64,000 nt of DNA from assembly GCF_029894425.1 (NCBI RefSeq), contig NZ_JARXYJ010000001.1:5332001-5396000 (forward strand), written 5' to 3'. The notes below the pieces were generated by a model, which was given only the letters and a program-made list of their open reading frames with translations, was not told the origin of the DNA and did not search any database. The translations under genes were made by a program, and so were the position numbers. The stretch is from Streptomyces sp. SAI-127 (GTDB lineage: Bacteria; Actinomycetota; Actinomycetes; Streptomycetales; Streptomycetaceae). How positions within the stretch are numbered: position 1 is the first letter of the stretch; every line of letters starts with the position of its first letter. Shown here in pieces: positions 36,401 to 43,674 of this stretch.

Positions 36401-38086
36401 CGGACCGGGAGCAGCGACGGCCCCCGCCCCGCCGCCGATGGGCACTTCGAGGACGTACGCACTGCCGCTCATGCCCGGCACCTCGTGCGTCTGCAGCACA
36501 CCGCCGTGGGCGCGCACGATCCCGCGCACGATCGGCTCGTGCACCGGGTCTCCCCCGGCGTACGGCCCGCGCACCTCGATCCGTACGCCCTCGCCGCGCT
36601 GTGCGGCCGCCACCACGACCGTGTTGTCCATGTAACCGCCCGCGGACACGGGAGAGTTCCCGGTCGCGTCGACCCCGGCCACGTCCGCGATGAGATGCGC
36701 GAGCGCGGTCGCGAGGCGCTGGGCGTCCACTTCGGCCTCGATGGGCGGCGCGTGCACGGCGAACTGGACGCGCCCCGGCCCGATGAGTTCGACCGCGCCG
36801 TCCACACCGGCGGCGACGACCGCGTCGAGCATGACGTTCGTACGGACGATGTCGTCGGTGCCGGCGTCGAGTCGCTGGTAGCCGAGGACGTTGTCGATGA
36901 GGTTGGTGATGCGGGAGTAGCCGGCCGAGAGGTGGTGCAGGACCTGGTTGGCCTCGGGCCACAGCTGGCCGGCGTCGTCGGCGGCGAGCGCGGACAGTTC
37001 GCGGCGCAGTTCGTCGAGGGGGCCCCGCAGGGAGCGGCCGAGCAGGGTGAGGAGCTGGTCGTGGCGCCCGGCGAGCGCCTCGTAGCGGTCCTTCTCGCGC
37101 TCTCCGAGTGCGGCGTACCGCTCCTCACCGGAGGCGATTTCCTCGTCGTGCTGCTCCTGGAGCTCCTCCAGTTCGGTGATGTGCTTCTGCCGCAGCGCGG
37201 TGAGTTCGGAGGCGTGCTCCTCCTCGAGCCGTTCCAGCTCCGCCGCGTGGGCCTTCTCGGCGGCGGTCTTCTCGTCGGCGAGCGAGTCGTAGGGCCGCCG
37301 GTCGGTGAAGGTGAGCACGGCACCGACGAGCTGGTCGCCGTCGCGCACCGGCGCGGTCGTCAGGTCCACCGGGACCTTCTCGTCCTTCTTCGACCACAGC
37401 ACCTGCCCGCGCACCCGGTGCTTGCGCCCGGAGCGCAGGGTGTCGGCGAGCGGGGACTCCTCGTACGGGAAGGGGGTGCCGTCGGCGCGGGAGTGCAGGA
37501 TGAGGTCGTGGAGCTCGCGGCCACCGAGGTCACTGGCCCGGTAACCCAGTATCTGGGCGGCGGCCGGGTTGACGAGGACGATCCGTCCGTCGGTGTCGGT
37601 CCCTACGACGCCCTCCGAGGCGGCCCGCAGGATCATCTCGGTCTGCCGCTGCGACCGTGCCAGCTCGGCCTCGGTGTCCACGGTCCCGGTGAGATCGCGT
37701 ACGACGAGCATGAGCAGCTCGTCGCCGCTGTAGCCGTAACCGTCGTAGGCCTGCTGGCCGTTCTCCAGATTGGCGCTGGTGACCTCGACCGGGAACTCGG
37801 TGCCGTCGGTCCGCCGGGCGACCATCCGGGTCGGCTTGGTGCGCCCGCGCGGGTCCATGTGGTCGGGCCGCCGCATGGAGCCCGGGATGAGCCGTGAGTC
37901 GAAGTGCGGCAGCAGATCGAGCAGCCCGCGCCCGACCAGCGCGGTGCCCGGCGCCTCGAACGCCTCCAGCGCGATGGTGTTGGCGTTGACGACGGTCCCA
38001 TTGGCGTTGACCAGCACCAACGCATCGGGAAGCGCATCGAGTATGGCTGCGAGGCGAGCAGCGCCTCGGGATGGCCTGCTGCTCAC
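33413..38086 (-). CDS. Giant PAS / degenerate histidine-kinase / receiver protein with PGQ-rich linker
   Basis: 1557 residues from a GTG with GGAGGAAG upstream. Order: PAS (about 10-140), PAS (145-265), charged coiled coil (270-340), kinase-like dimerisation helices (345-400), ATPase-like domain (400-555), about 760 residues of Pro/Gln/Ala-rich linker with VPGQ/QVPGQ repeats, then two receiver-like domains (about 1320-1430 and 1432-1557). The H box reads GRSLRGPL, so the phospho-His is Arg. The N box and DxGxG loop are also lost. The last receiver keeps Asp in VVMDLM but not the usual Lys. It looks like a sensory scaffold or pseudokinase. Position matches SCO4009. Confidence 0.85.
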   Translation of the reverse strand: MSSRPSRGAARLAAILDALPDALVLVNANGTVVNANTIALEAFEAPGTALVGRGLLDLLPHFDSRLIPGSMRRPDHMDPRGRTKPTRMVARRTDGTEFPVEVTSANLENGQQAYDGYGYSGDELLMLVVRDLTGTVDTEAELARSQRQTEMILRAASEGVVGTDTDGRIVLVNPAAAQILGYRASDLGGRELHDLILHSRADGTPFPYEESPLADTLRSGRKHRVRGQVLWSKKDEKVPVDLTTAPVRDGDQLVGAVLTFTDRRPYDSLADEKTAAEKAHAAELERLEEEHASELTALRQKHITELEELQEQHDEEIASGEERYAALGEREKDRYEALAGRHDQLLTLLGRSLRGPLDELRRELSALAADDAGQLWPEANQVLHHLSAGYSRITNLIDNVLGYQRLDAGTDDIVRTNVMLDAVVAAGVDGAVELIGPGRVQFAVHAPPIEAEVDAQRLATALAHLIADVAGVDATGNSPVSAGGYMDNTVVVAAAQRGEGVRIEVRGPYAGGDPVHEPIVRGIVRAHGGVLQTHEVPGMSGSAYVLEVPIGGGAGAVAAPGPAALEAAPVETAPVETAPAESGGRRRARRSSTDSFLDADVPAGTDESVAPTGRRRRRAAAEQEQPVSVPAQASGDDGDGSGGTGRRRARPAEGAEAAEAGVSEGAVMMAAEHGAGSAAAGTGLGGTVPPQGVPVPTGRRALHDGGEQHALPAALPAGGSAEPGQSQGQLQVAGPGSSGTGVPQQDGRRRRALAAASERAAAQEAAPRAVFALPPAEADRPSDDAAAAGLTPVPGQIPGQIPGQAQVPGQAQVHGQGQVPNQGAGPAQVAAPAHVPGQGLGQLPGQMQVPGQIQVPEQAQAPSQGQVPNQVAGPAQVAGPAQIPSQGLGQLPGQMQVPGQGQVPGQVQAPGQAQVPGQGQAPGSPQLPGEVQVPGQIQTPGQAQVPGQVQPNGQAPAPVPTAAPTPAPVPANGLAQIPGDGHGHGHDGRHDAVPHDQADDHTPPQPHPTNAPTGRRRRAVAQPAEAPGQGVQAIAPGAVPSAQFPGVPVQNATGQVGLVPQTAPAPASPLQAAPVQPGLAPNQPLPAETPQPQAPAPAQDQSQATPAPQPWPTSHDASGAATPVPANGAATAVPPNQPAPQLAQAPEAGQPTPPPGTPLQARVAQPLPAEAAAAPVDPNSTQGRAISVRTLGQGVPFTRQAAQVQQPGTATPPPQQSGGSGRRRKLGTRPDPAATAAPEPGARPHPAAEQAVAAPAQTPQPSLAGQSRLAHATEAAGRSYAIGAPDENAAEGPEPLDGPGGAVEIPHTPRPQPMDDELPPEPLDNPRRLLVWPAPDVTTQQALSDRGYRPVIVQSREEVDAQIAAFPAALFVDPLTGPITRTALQSLRQAAVASEVPIMVTAGLGQASREAAYGADPAVLLKALAPRDSEQHPPRVLLIEEHAEIALALTATLERRGMQVARAASDTDAVTLAGQLRPNLVVMDLMQVHRRRAGIVDWLRANGQLNRTPLVVYTAAVDQADLPRLASGETVLFLAERSTSAEVQSRIVDLLARIGTN

Positions 38087-38257
38087 GAGACGCTTCCTCC
38101 CTGTTACCGCACCTTGCCGACCGCTCGGGCCATCTTGCCAAGGGGCCCGCGACGTGTCACGCGAGGGAGTCTAAGCGCAGCCGTTGTGCGGAGGGTGCTG
38201 GATGAGAGGGAGGTCGCACGACGAAGTGAAGTAGAACGTGTGACCGCCTCTCGGTGG

Positions 38258-38686
38258 CTAGGTGTCCATGCTGGGGAGGAGCGGCACGAACCGGTCCCAG
38301 CGCGCGATGTCGCACCCGTCGCTCCGGTCGAACCGGGTGTCCACGGGACGCCCCGCCCAGGTTCCCGTGACGTGGGCGGTGGCGGGACCGCCGTAGAGCA
38401 TGGTGCAGAAGCTGCCCTCGGGGACGGGAGCGAAGGTGTCCTTCCCCCACCGTGTGTTCCGCTCCAGGACGGCGCAGGCGCCGGCGGGGTCGGGGTGGGT
38501 GCCGCGGGTGGGGTGACAGTCGACCTCGAAGGTCCCGTCGGCGCCGTTTCCCGCGTCCCGGACGGTGACGGTGAGATGGTCTCCGCCGTCGGTGTAGGCC
38601 GACGCGGGGGTGGGGGCCAGGGCGGCGAGGAACAGGGGGAGAGGGCTCAACCGGGCGAGCCGGCCGAGCCGGGTGACGTATGACAT
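38258..38686 (-). CDS. SSI-family subtilisin-inhibitor-like secreted protein
   Basis: 142 residues with a signal peptide ending near ASA-YTDG. The Streptomyces subtilisin inhibitor fold is shown by CHPTRGTHPDPAGACAVL, FCTMLYGGPATAHVTGTW and GCDIARWDRFVP, with four cysteines for two disulphides. By alignment with SSI (CPMVYDP) the reactive bond is Met-Leu in CTMLYG, predicting inhibition of subtilisin- or chymotrypsin-like proteases. Stand-alone gene. Ribosome site weak (CAGGGC). Confidence 0.88.
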   Translation of the reverse strand: MSYVTRLGRLARLSPLPLFLAALAPTPASAYTDGGDHLTVTVRDAGNGADGTFEVDCHPTRGTHPDPAGACAVLERNTRWGKDTFAPVPEGSFCTMLYGGPATAHVTGTWAGRPVDTRFDRSDGCDIARWDRFVPLLPSMDT

Positions 38687-38839
38687 GCCCTGACTAACGC
38701 CGGACGGTGCCGTACGTTGCGCGGAAGCACTTTGCCCTGCGCCCCGCCCGCCTAGTACCGTGGGAACCGATTGGTGGCACGACCTTCGACTGTGTCATCA
38801 TCTGCACGCACCACTCGCGCTCGCGCGGGCGGCTGTGCG

Positions 38840-38930
38840 GGAGGCGTCGCCTAGTCCGGTCTATGGCGCCGCACTGCTAATGCGGTTTGGGACTTAAATC
38901 CCATCGAGGGTTCAAATCCCTCCGCCTCCG
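38840..38930 (+). tRNA. tRNA-Ser(GCT)
   Basis: 91-nt class II tRNA: acceptor GGAGGCG/CGCCTCC, discriminator G, anticodon stem CCGCA/TGCGG with loop CTGCTAA (GCT), long variable arm, T loop GGTTCAAATCC. CCA not encoded. Confidence 0.97.
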
Positions 38931-38942
38931 CGCAAGATCACC

Positions 38943-38971
38943 GAAGCCCCGGTCCAAGCGACCGGGGCTTC
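38943..38971 (+). terminator. Terminator of tRNA-Ser(GCT)
   Basis: GAAGCCCCGGTC and its exact complement GACCGGGGCTTC with a 5-base loop, 12 bases after the tRNA. Confidence 0.85.
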
Positions 38972-39118
38972 GTCGTTGTCCCCTTGCTCAGATGGGTGTT
39001 TCCGCAGGTCACAAGGGCTACAGCAAACGGATTTCACATGCGAGCGGCAGTCATGTAATGTTCTTCCTGTCGCCGCGAGCGGCCCGGAAGGGCAAGGAAC
39101 GGCGAGAAAACAGAACAA

Positions 39119-39191
39119 GCACTCGTAGCTTAACGGATAGAGCATCTGACTACGGATCAGAAGGTTGCAGGTTCGAATCCTGCCGAGTGCA
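39119..39191 (+). tRNA. tRNA-Arg(ACG), integration target
   Basis: 73-nt cloverleaf: acceptor GCACTCG/CGAGTGC, anticodon stem TCTGA/TCAGA with loop CTACGGA (ACG), T arm GCAGGTTCGAATCCTGC, discriminator A. Its 3' half (39150-39193) recurs in direct orientation at 42956-42999, marking the left end of an integrated element that restored the tRNA. Confidence 0.97.
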
Positions 39192-39193
39192 CA
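39150..39193 (+). repeat. attL core: 44-bp direct repeat in tRNA-Arg 3' half
   Basis: Identical over 44 bases to 42956-42999, running from the anticodon loop to just past the tRNA end. This is the classic crossover segment of tyrosine-integrase elements. Confidence 0.85.
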
Positions 39194-39197
39194 CAGG

Positions 39198-39229
39198 TCA
39201 AAGGCCCCGGATCACTCCGGGGCCTTTGA
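39198..39229 (+). terminator. Terminator of tRNA-Arg(ACG)
   Basis: 13-bp perfect stem (TCAAAGGCCCCGG and complement) with a 6-base loop, 6 bases after the tRNA. It lies inside the element, so was brought by it. Confidence 0.85.
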
Positions 39230-39241
39230 CGTTTCAGGGGC

Positions 39242-39265
39242 GTACAGCAGCGAAGTACAGCAACC
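39242..39265 (+). repeat. 24-bp motif, copy 2 (attL side)
   Basis: Contains two GTACAGCA units. Identical to the inverted copy at 21094-21117 and one mismatch from 42850-42873. It sits between the tRNA-Arg terminator and the integrase stop, where integrase arm sites are expected. Confidence 0.75.
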
Positions 39266-39268
39266 GCG

Positions 39269-39720
39269 TCAACCGGTACCGCCCATGGCGTCGGACAGCT
39301 GGCCGATCGCGGCGCGCACTTCCTCCTCGCTCGCTTCGGCGTAGACCTCCATCGTCATGGCGATCTGTGAATGCCGCAGGATGCGCTGGGCCACTTTCGG
39401 GTGGACCTTGAGCGCGACCAGGAGCGAGCTGCATGTGTGCCGGGTGTTCCGGAGCGGGATGACCCGGAGCCCGGCGCGACGAGCTCGGAGGGCGAACATG
39501 CGGGTCATGTTGCCCGGTTCGATCGGCGTGCCGTACTTCGTGGTGAAGATCAGGTCATGGCTTCCCTGCCAGAGCTCCCCGGCGGCTTTCCGGTCGCCCA
39601 TCTGCTGAGCGCGACGCATCCGCAACGCCTTGAGGCAGAGTGCCCCGGCACCGGGATGGAGGGGGCGCCGTTCCCGGCCGCGGGCGCATCGTGGCAAGCG
39701 TTGGGACCTCCCATCCCGTC
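39269..39720 (-). pseudogene. Truncated, frameshifted tyrosine integrase
   Basis: The C-terminal catalytic part is clear: LIFTTKYGTPIEPGNMTRMF, PLRNTRHTCSSLL, RILRHSQIAMTMEVYA with HxxR-type His/Arg and the Tyr nucleophile in EVYA. Upstream of ALRMRRAQQ the frame changes. The preceding strand of such enzymes (AGNGAPSIPVPG) is found in a different minus frame near 39640-39690, so there is a frameshift, and the N-terminal half is missing. The gene ends next to attL as in intact Streptomyces elements. It cannot encode an active recombinase. Confidence 0.8.
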
Positions 39721-39929
39721 CACCATCGACCCAGGCAGAGCCGAGCAGACGCGGCCCATGGCGTCCAGGTCGTTCGTACAGTGGCGCGCTCCACCTGGAC
39801 GCCATGAACCACGCCCGCTCCACGGTGTGTGGGTCGACGGCGGACGGGATGGGAGCAGGGGTGATCAGTGGTTGAGGGGCTAGCTACCCGGAGCCGACTG
39901 TTCCCCGTGCCCGCGGGCAGCCCTCTTAC

Positions 39930-40337
39930 ATGACGGTCTCGGGCAACGACGAGCAGCGGCAAGCCGAAGACGCCCGTCTGTGGGGGCATTGGCTACACGA
40001 AGGAGAGATGCTTTTTCAGAGGGGCAACCTGTTCCTCATCGCTCAATCACTCCTCACTGTCGCGTACAGCACCATTGCGACAGGCGGTGATGGACGCGGG
40101 CCAGCGCGAGTGATGGCCATGTTCGGCATCGCGTGCACCGTAGTGTGGCTCTTCGTTGGCGACCGGCACCTCAAATTCTGCCAAGCGATCTATCGGCGTA
40201 TCCGGGCAAAGCTCCCCGATGTCGATGCCACTGAGGCGGTCTGTCGCAGGCCAGGGCCCACTACGTTGCCGTTCATCGTCTACGGCCTGCCTGCACTGGC
40301 CGCAGTGATGTGGATCGTCCTGCTCGTCATCACTTAG
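39930..40337 (+). CDS. Small three-span membrane protein on the remnant element
   Basis: 135 residues. A charged N-terminal helix (EDARLWGHWLHEGEMLFQRG) leads into spans at about 35-52, 62-80 and 115-134, with a basic loop DRHLKFCQAIYRRIRAK. The layout resembles RipA-type small octameric membrane proteins often found beside mobile DNA, but identity is unproven. Less GC-biased codon use than the core genes fits transfer. Confidence 0.6.
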   Translation: MTVSGNDEQRQAEDARLWGHWLHEGEMLFQRGNLFLIAQSLLTVAYSTIATGGDGRGPARVMAMFGIACTVVWLFVGDRHLKFCQAIYRRIRAKLPDVDATEAVCRRPGPTTLPFIVYGLPALAAVMWIVLLVIT

Positions 40338-40436
40338 AAATCAGGCACAGGGTCAGCGAGACCGCGTGCCCCTCCCGTGCCCGAGAGACCGGGAACTCAC
40401 GGGGAACCACGGTCACGGACGGGCAGCGTGCACGAC

Positions 40437-40473
40437 GAAGGCCCCCGACCGATAGACCTGGTCAGAGGCCTTC
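40437..40473 (-). terminator. Hairpin following the inverted tRNA-Ser fragment
   Basis: GAAGGCCCCCGACC and GGTCAGAGGCCTTC pair apart from G-T wobbles. On the minus strand it follows the tRNA-Ser 3' fragment as the genuine terminator follows tRNA-Ser(TGA), so fragment and terminator were carried together. Confidence 0.6.
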
Positions 40474-40480
40474 AACCTGC

Positions 40481-40531
40481 GCGGTGGGTGTGGGATTTGA
40501 ACCCACGGTGACTCGCGCCACGACGGTTTTC
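40481..40531 (-). repeat. 3' half of tRNA-Ser(TGA), inverted 51-bp copy
   Basis: Reverse complement is identical over 51 bases to 20647-20697, from within the anticodon through the acceptor end. There is no 5' half, so it is not a tRNA gene but an attachment-site relic of an element that used tRNA-Ser(TGA). Orientation is opposite to the intact tRNA 20 kb away. Confidence 0.85.
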
Positions 40532-40547
40532 GAGATCGCTCACAGAC

Positions 40548-40775
40548 CTACAGGAACAGTCGGATCGTCTCGTAAGCGAGCGGGTAGAGCGACAGCACGA
40601 TGAAGACCCAACCGGTGAGCCGGATGACCCCTCCATAGCGTTGTTCCGCTGCCTCTGACGGTGGTCCCGCCCGGGGCTGGTAGAAGCTACTCCGAAACCC
40701 TCGGTAGTCCCGGACGATGGCCGTTCCCAGTGCCAAGCCGGGGATGGCGAAGGCGAGGGATTGCAACCAGTCCAT
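40548..40775 (-). CDS. Small two-span membrane protein
   Basis: 75 residues. Spans at about 5-22 and 54-72 flank a polar middle (RDYRGFRSSFYQPRAGPP). No family recognised. It starts 17 bases beyond the tRNA-Ser fragment, inside the remnant element. Confidence 0.5.
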   Translation of the reverse strand: MDWLQSLAFAIPGLALGTAIVRDYRGFRSSFYQPRAGPPSEAAEQRYGGVIRLTGWVFIVLSLYPLAYETIRLFL

Positions 40776-41083
40776 GGCCGCACGGTAGTTGGTGCGACAG
40801 AGCGATGTCGACGGTGATCCCGGCGGGGACCACCATTAACTGACAGGCTGCGTAAGCCGAACTGGCAAGGGCGCCTAGGTCGTCTGACACCAGCGGCTGA
40901 CACCAACAAGGGCGTACGGCGCCGATCAACGCCGAACCTCAGCGGCAGCCGGACCGGGGTTCAGCGGACGTTCAACACGGTCGAGAGAGCACCTCGATCG
41001 ACCTGATAAGGATGAGGCCACAGGTTCAAATCCTGTAAGCCCCCAACAGTGCTAAGCCCCCCTAGGCCCCCGTACGGTCCAGT
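40776..41083. other. 308-bp non-coding stretch with tRNA-Ile relic
   Basis: No coding-type frame. It holds the tRNA-Ile 3' fragment at 41002-41045 and otherwise nothing recognisable. Confidence 0.5.
41002..41045 (+). repeat. 3' half of a tRNA-Ile(GAT)-like gene
   Basis: CTGATAAGGATGAGG matches the anticodon arm and variable loop of actinomycete tRNA-Ile(GAT). It is followed by a complete T arm (ACAGGTTCAAATCCTGT) and a GCCCCC acceptor strand. The 5' half is absent. No intact tRNA-Ile is in the window, so identity is from memory of the family. Probably another attachment-site relic. Confidence 0.7.
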
Positions 41084-42628
41084 TCAGCCCTTCAGCTGAG
41101 GGAACAGGTTGTCAAGCAGCCCATGAACAGCGTCGAGTGCCTGGACCCCCGTCGCCGTGCCGAGGTCGATGGGCGGTGCCGGCACTCCGAGTTCCGTGCC
41201 GATGGCGAAAACTCCGGCGAACAGAGCCTTGGCGTGGCTGCCCAGCGGGGTGTCCAAGGGCACGAGAGACTCGTGCAGCGGCGGGACGGGTTGGGCAGTC
41301 ACCTCGGGCCAATCCTCCTGGGACCGCGGGGAGTCGAGGGTGAACACGTCTGTGAATGTCCGGGCGGCAGCGTCGCGGGCCGTGAGCGGCGGTCCAAGAC
41401 GCCACTTCTCGCGCAAGGTGGCGATGACGGACGTGGCCCAATGTTCTTGGTTGACGACCGTGCGGGCCGGGGTCCAGGCCGATACGGCGATGGTGGGGAT
41501 GCGTACGCCAAGGCGGTTGAAGCGGAAGTCGAACTGGCCTGCCGGGGCACCGGTGATGGGGGCGGGTGCGGCGCCGGGCGGTATGTGGTCGTAGGTGCCG
41601 CCGTGCTCGTCGAAGGTGACGAGCAGGGTCGTGTTCAGGTGGTTCGAGCCGTGCGGGGAGGATGCGGTGCGCACAGCGTCGTAGATCCGGGCGAGGAGAT
41701 CTTCGCCGCCCAGGAGGCTGGACGGTGGGTCCCACACCAGTCCGGGGGCGGCGGACCAGAACGGCGGGTGCATGTCGTTGTGGTCCCAGCCGATGATCTG
41801 CGGCTCGATGAAGGAGTACGGGGGCAGCTCGCCCCTTTCGGCGTCCTCGAAGAACTGGTCGGTGGAGAAGAAGTTGGTCGCGAACCGTTGCCGCAGCCGG
41901 GGTGCGTGGATGAGGCCGGTGAGGGAGTAGCGCGAGGGCGGGTCGCAGTACACGCGCCATTCCAGGCCCGCCGTGTCGAGGTGGTCGAAGAGGGTCTCGG
42001 CCGTGTTGTTGCGGACGAAGTCCGAGCCGTCGCCCATGTTCACGACCTGCCCCGATGCGCTGGCGGCGTGGAAGAAGGATCGGTTGGTGAAGGTCTGAGA
42101 GGGCACGTCGCAGAACCAGTGGTCGAAGGTCGCGAAGCCCTTGGCGAGCGATGAGATCACGGGCATCTGCTCGGGTGTGTAGCCCTCCATGATTTGCCGG
42201 TACTCCTGGAAGAACGGCTGGCGTCCCGTGCTCGCCCACCAGGTGCTGATGTAGTCGGTCACGAAGCCGTCCATGGTGGGCCGCGTGCCGGCCGGGGGTG
42301 CGTTGTAGGGCGGGGCGAGCCCTGCCTGCCCGGGCCGGTCGAGCACGTTGAACAGCTGGGTGTTCACGTGTGGGTACTCCTCGCCCGGATCCAGGCTCGG
42401 GGTGTTCATCGAGGTGGCGACGTCGTAGTGGACACTCCCGCGCTCCGGTCCGTCGTCGGCCCAGTCCGGTATCGGGTTCGCCAGGTCCTTGCCCGCGACA
42501 CCCTCGAACGCATCGACCTCACCGGGTTCGTAGAGGCGGCCGAGCAGGTTGTCGAAGGACCGGTTTTCGAACATCATCACAACAAGGTGGTCGAGGGCGT
42601 TCTCGCGGGTCGGAGTCACTGCAACCAC
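41084..42628 (-). CDS. PF04185 phosphoesterase (phospholipase C / acid phosphatase family), no signal peptide
   Basis: 514 residues from a GTG at 42628. The metal-site motif MMFENRSFDNLLG is at residues 18-30, with further ligands in GWDHNDMHPPFW and LVTFDEHGGTYDHIPPG. PF04185 enzymes hydrolyse phosphodiesters or phosphomonoesters, often phospholipids. Most bacterial members carry a Tat signal; this one starts directly at the catalytic domain, so it may be cytosolic. It is the main cargo of the tRNA-Arg-flanked remnant. Confidence 0.88.
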   Translation of the reverse strand: MVAVTPTRENALDHLVVMMFENRSFDNLLGRLYEPGEVDAFEGVAGKDLANPIPDWADDGPERGSVHYDVATSMNTPSLDPGEEYPHVNTQLFNVLDRPGQAGLAPPYNAPPAGTRPTMDGFVTDYISTWWASTGRQPFFQEYRQIMEGYTPEQMPVISSLAKGFATFDHWFCDVPSQTFTNRSFFHAASASGQVVNMGDGSDFVRNNTAETLFDHLDTAGLEWRVYCDPPSRYSLTGLIHAPRLRQRFATNFFSTDQFFEDAERGELPPYSFIEPQIIGWDHNDMHPPFWSAAPGLVWDPPSSLLGGEDLLARIYDAVRTASSPHGSNHLNTTLLVTFDEHGGTYDHIPPGAAPAPITGAPAGQFDFRFNRLGVRIPTIAVSAWTPARTVVNQEHWATSVIATLREKWRLGPPLTARDAAARTFTDVFTLDSPRSQEDWPEVTAQPVPPLHESLVPLDTPLGSHAKALFAGVFAIGTELGVPAPPIDLGTATGVQALDAVHGLLDNLFPQLKG

Positions 42629-42849
42629 CTCGGTATCCCGTGGCCCCCTCCGAACCCACTATTTTCCTCTGACCCGAGCGCGGGCGCATCCTGGGCCCGA
42701 GGAAGGCGCCTGGGCCGTCCCTGGACCGTCCGAGCCGACCAACGCTGACAGACGGCACCCACAGGTGACCACCCCCACCCCGCTCTGGCCTGGGCTCCCC
42801 GAATTGATCCGCAGCACTGGATTGTCTCTCGGCCACGGATGCGCCAGCA

Positions 42850-42873
42850 GTACAGCAGCCAAGTACAGCAACC
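42850..42873 (+). repeat. 24-bp motif, copy 3 (attR side)
   Basis: One mismatch to 39242-39265, same orientation, 82 bases before the attR core. With copy 2 it frames the remnant as the two arm regions of attL and attR. Confidence 0.75.
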
Positions 42874-42955
42874 ACGGCAACCGACTCCGCCCGGCAGCGT
42901 CCTTGAAGGGCCGTAGCGCAACCGGTATGACCGCCACTGACCGATCCACATAGAG

Positions 42956-42999
42956 CTACGGATCAGAAGGTTGCAGGTTCGAATCCTGCCGAGTGCACA
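42956..42999 (+). repeat. attR core: 3' half of tRNA-Arg(ACG)
   Basis: 44 bases identical to 39150-39193. Lacks the 5' half of the tRNA, so it is the right junction of the 3.8-kb integrated element. The DNA to its right would be the ancestral downstream flank of tRNA-Arg. Confidence 0.88.
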
Positions 43000-43006
43000 G
43001 CAGTTC

Positions 43007-43040
43007 AAAGCCCCCTCGGGATCATTCCGGAGGGGGCTTT
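43007..43040 (+). terminator. Ancestral tRNA-Arg terminator
   Basis: AAAGCCCCCTC and GAGGGGGCTTT form an 11-bp stem just after the attR core. It probably terminated tRNA-Arg before the insertion. Confidence 0.75.
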
Positions 43041-43203
43041 GTCGTGGCGTACGGCCGGTCAGGGACAACAGGCTGCAGGACCGCCGAACCAGATGAATAC
43101 CACGCCGCCCGGCAGGCTCACGGAGACGTGACCCGGGCGGCGCGTGTGGTCTTCCGGCAGGACCTGGCGACGCTGGAGCTCTGACCCCGCCCTGAACATG
43201 AGA

Positions 43204-43232
43204 GAGGCCCCGGAGTGGATCTCCGGGGCCTC
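43204..43232. terminator. Hairpin terminator
   Basis: GAGGCCCCGGAG and CTCCGGGGCCTC, 12-bp perfect stem with a 5-base loop. It lies 31 bases beyond the stop of the minus-strand small gene at 43263-43463 and probably ends that transcript. Confidence 0.75.
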
Positions 43233-43262
43233 TTGCGGTGGGGGTGATGGCGTGGCACGAGG

Positions 43263-43463
43263 TCATGCGGCGGTCGTGGCCAGGCCGTGGAAGGCCTGGG
43301 TGGTGCGGGGGTGGGCGAGTTCGTCGAGCAGGTGGCGCCAGTCGGGGTCGGCGGCGGGGTGGGCCAGGTCCCAGGCGGTGAGGAGCGGGGCCAGTTCGCT
43401 CTCGGGGGAGATCTCGATCGACGGGAAGGCCGGGGAGGTCGGGGAGGACAGCAGCGGGCTCAT
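43263..43463 (-). CDS. Small hypothetical protein
   Basis: 66 residues from the ATG at 43463, supported by GGAAGGAACACC directly upstream. Soluble, with SIEISPESELAPLLTAWDLA and WRHLLDELAHPRT. No family recognised. Divergent from the Nudix gene. Confidence 0.55.
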   Translation of the reverse strand: MSPLLSSPTSPAFPSIEISPESELAPLLTAWDLAHPAADPDWRHLLDELAHPRTTQAFHGLATTAA

Positions 43464-43674
43464 GGTGTTCCTTCCGGAGGGCGATGCGAGGAGGAGGGCG
43501 GTGAACTCGGGGCGGGGCCCGGGGATCCGGGATCCGATGGCGTCTACGATGCCGCCGATTCCGGGACGGCGACATGGAGCCCGCCGCCCAGTCCGGGGTG
43601 GGGGCAGCTGTACCTCCAGGGTGTCGGCAGCCCCCAACAGGGCGTTGTCGTACCCCTCTGCGATCGTGACCGTC

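Larger units (their letters stand above)
42629..43262. other. 634-bp gene-poor right end of the remnant element
   Basis: Contains the 24-bp arm motif, the attR core and two terminators, each listed separately. A short plus frame ending at 43184 (…RQDLATLEL) could be the tail of a lost gene, but nothing identifies it. Confidence 0.5.

Noticed and set aside
32888..37897. Plus-strand open frame of 1669 codons opposite the kinase-like gene
   Set aside because: Antisense shadow of the high-GC minus-strand gene. It lacks domains and a ribosome site, and its composition mirrors the PGQ-rich linker.
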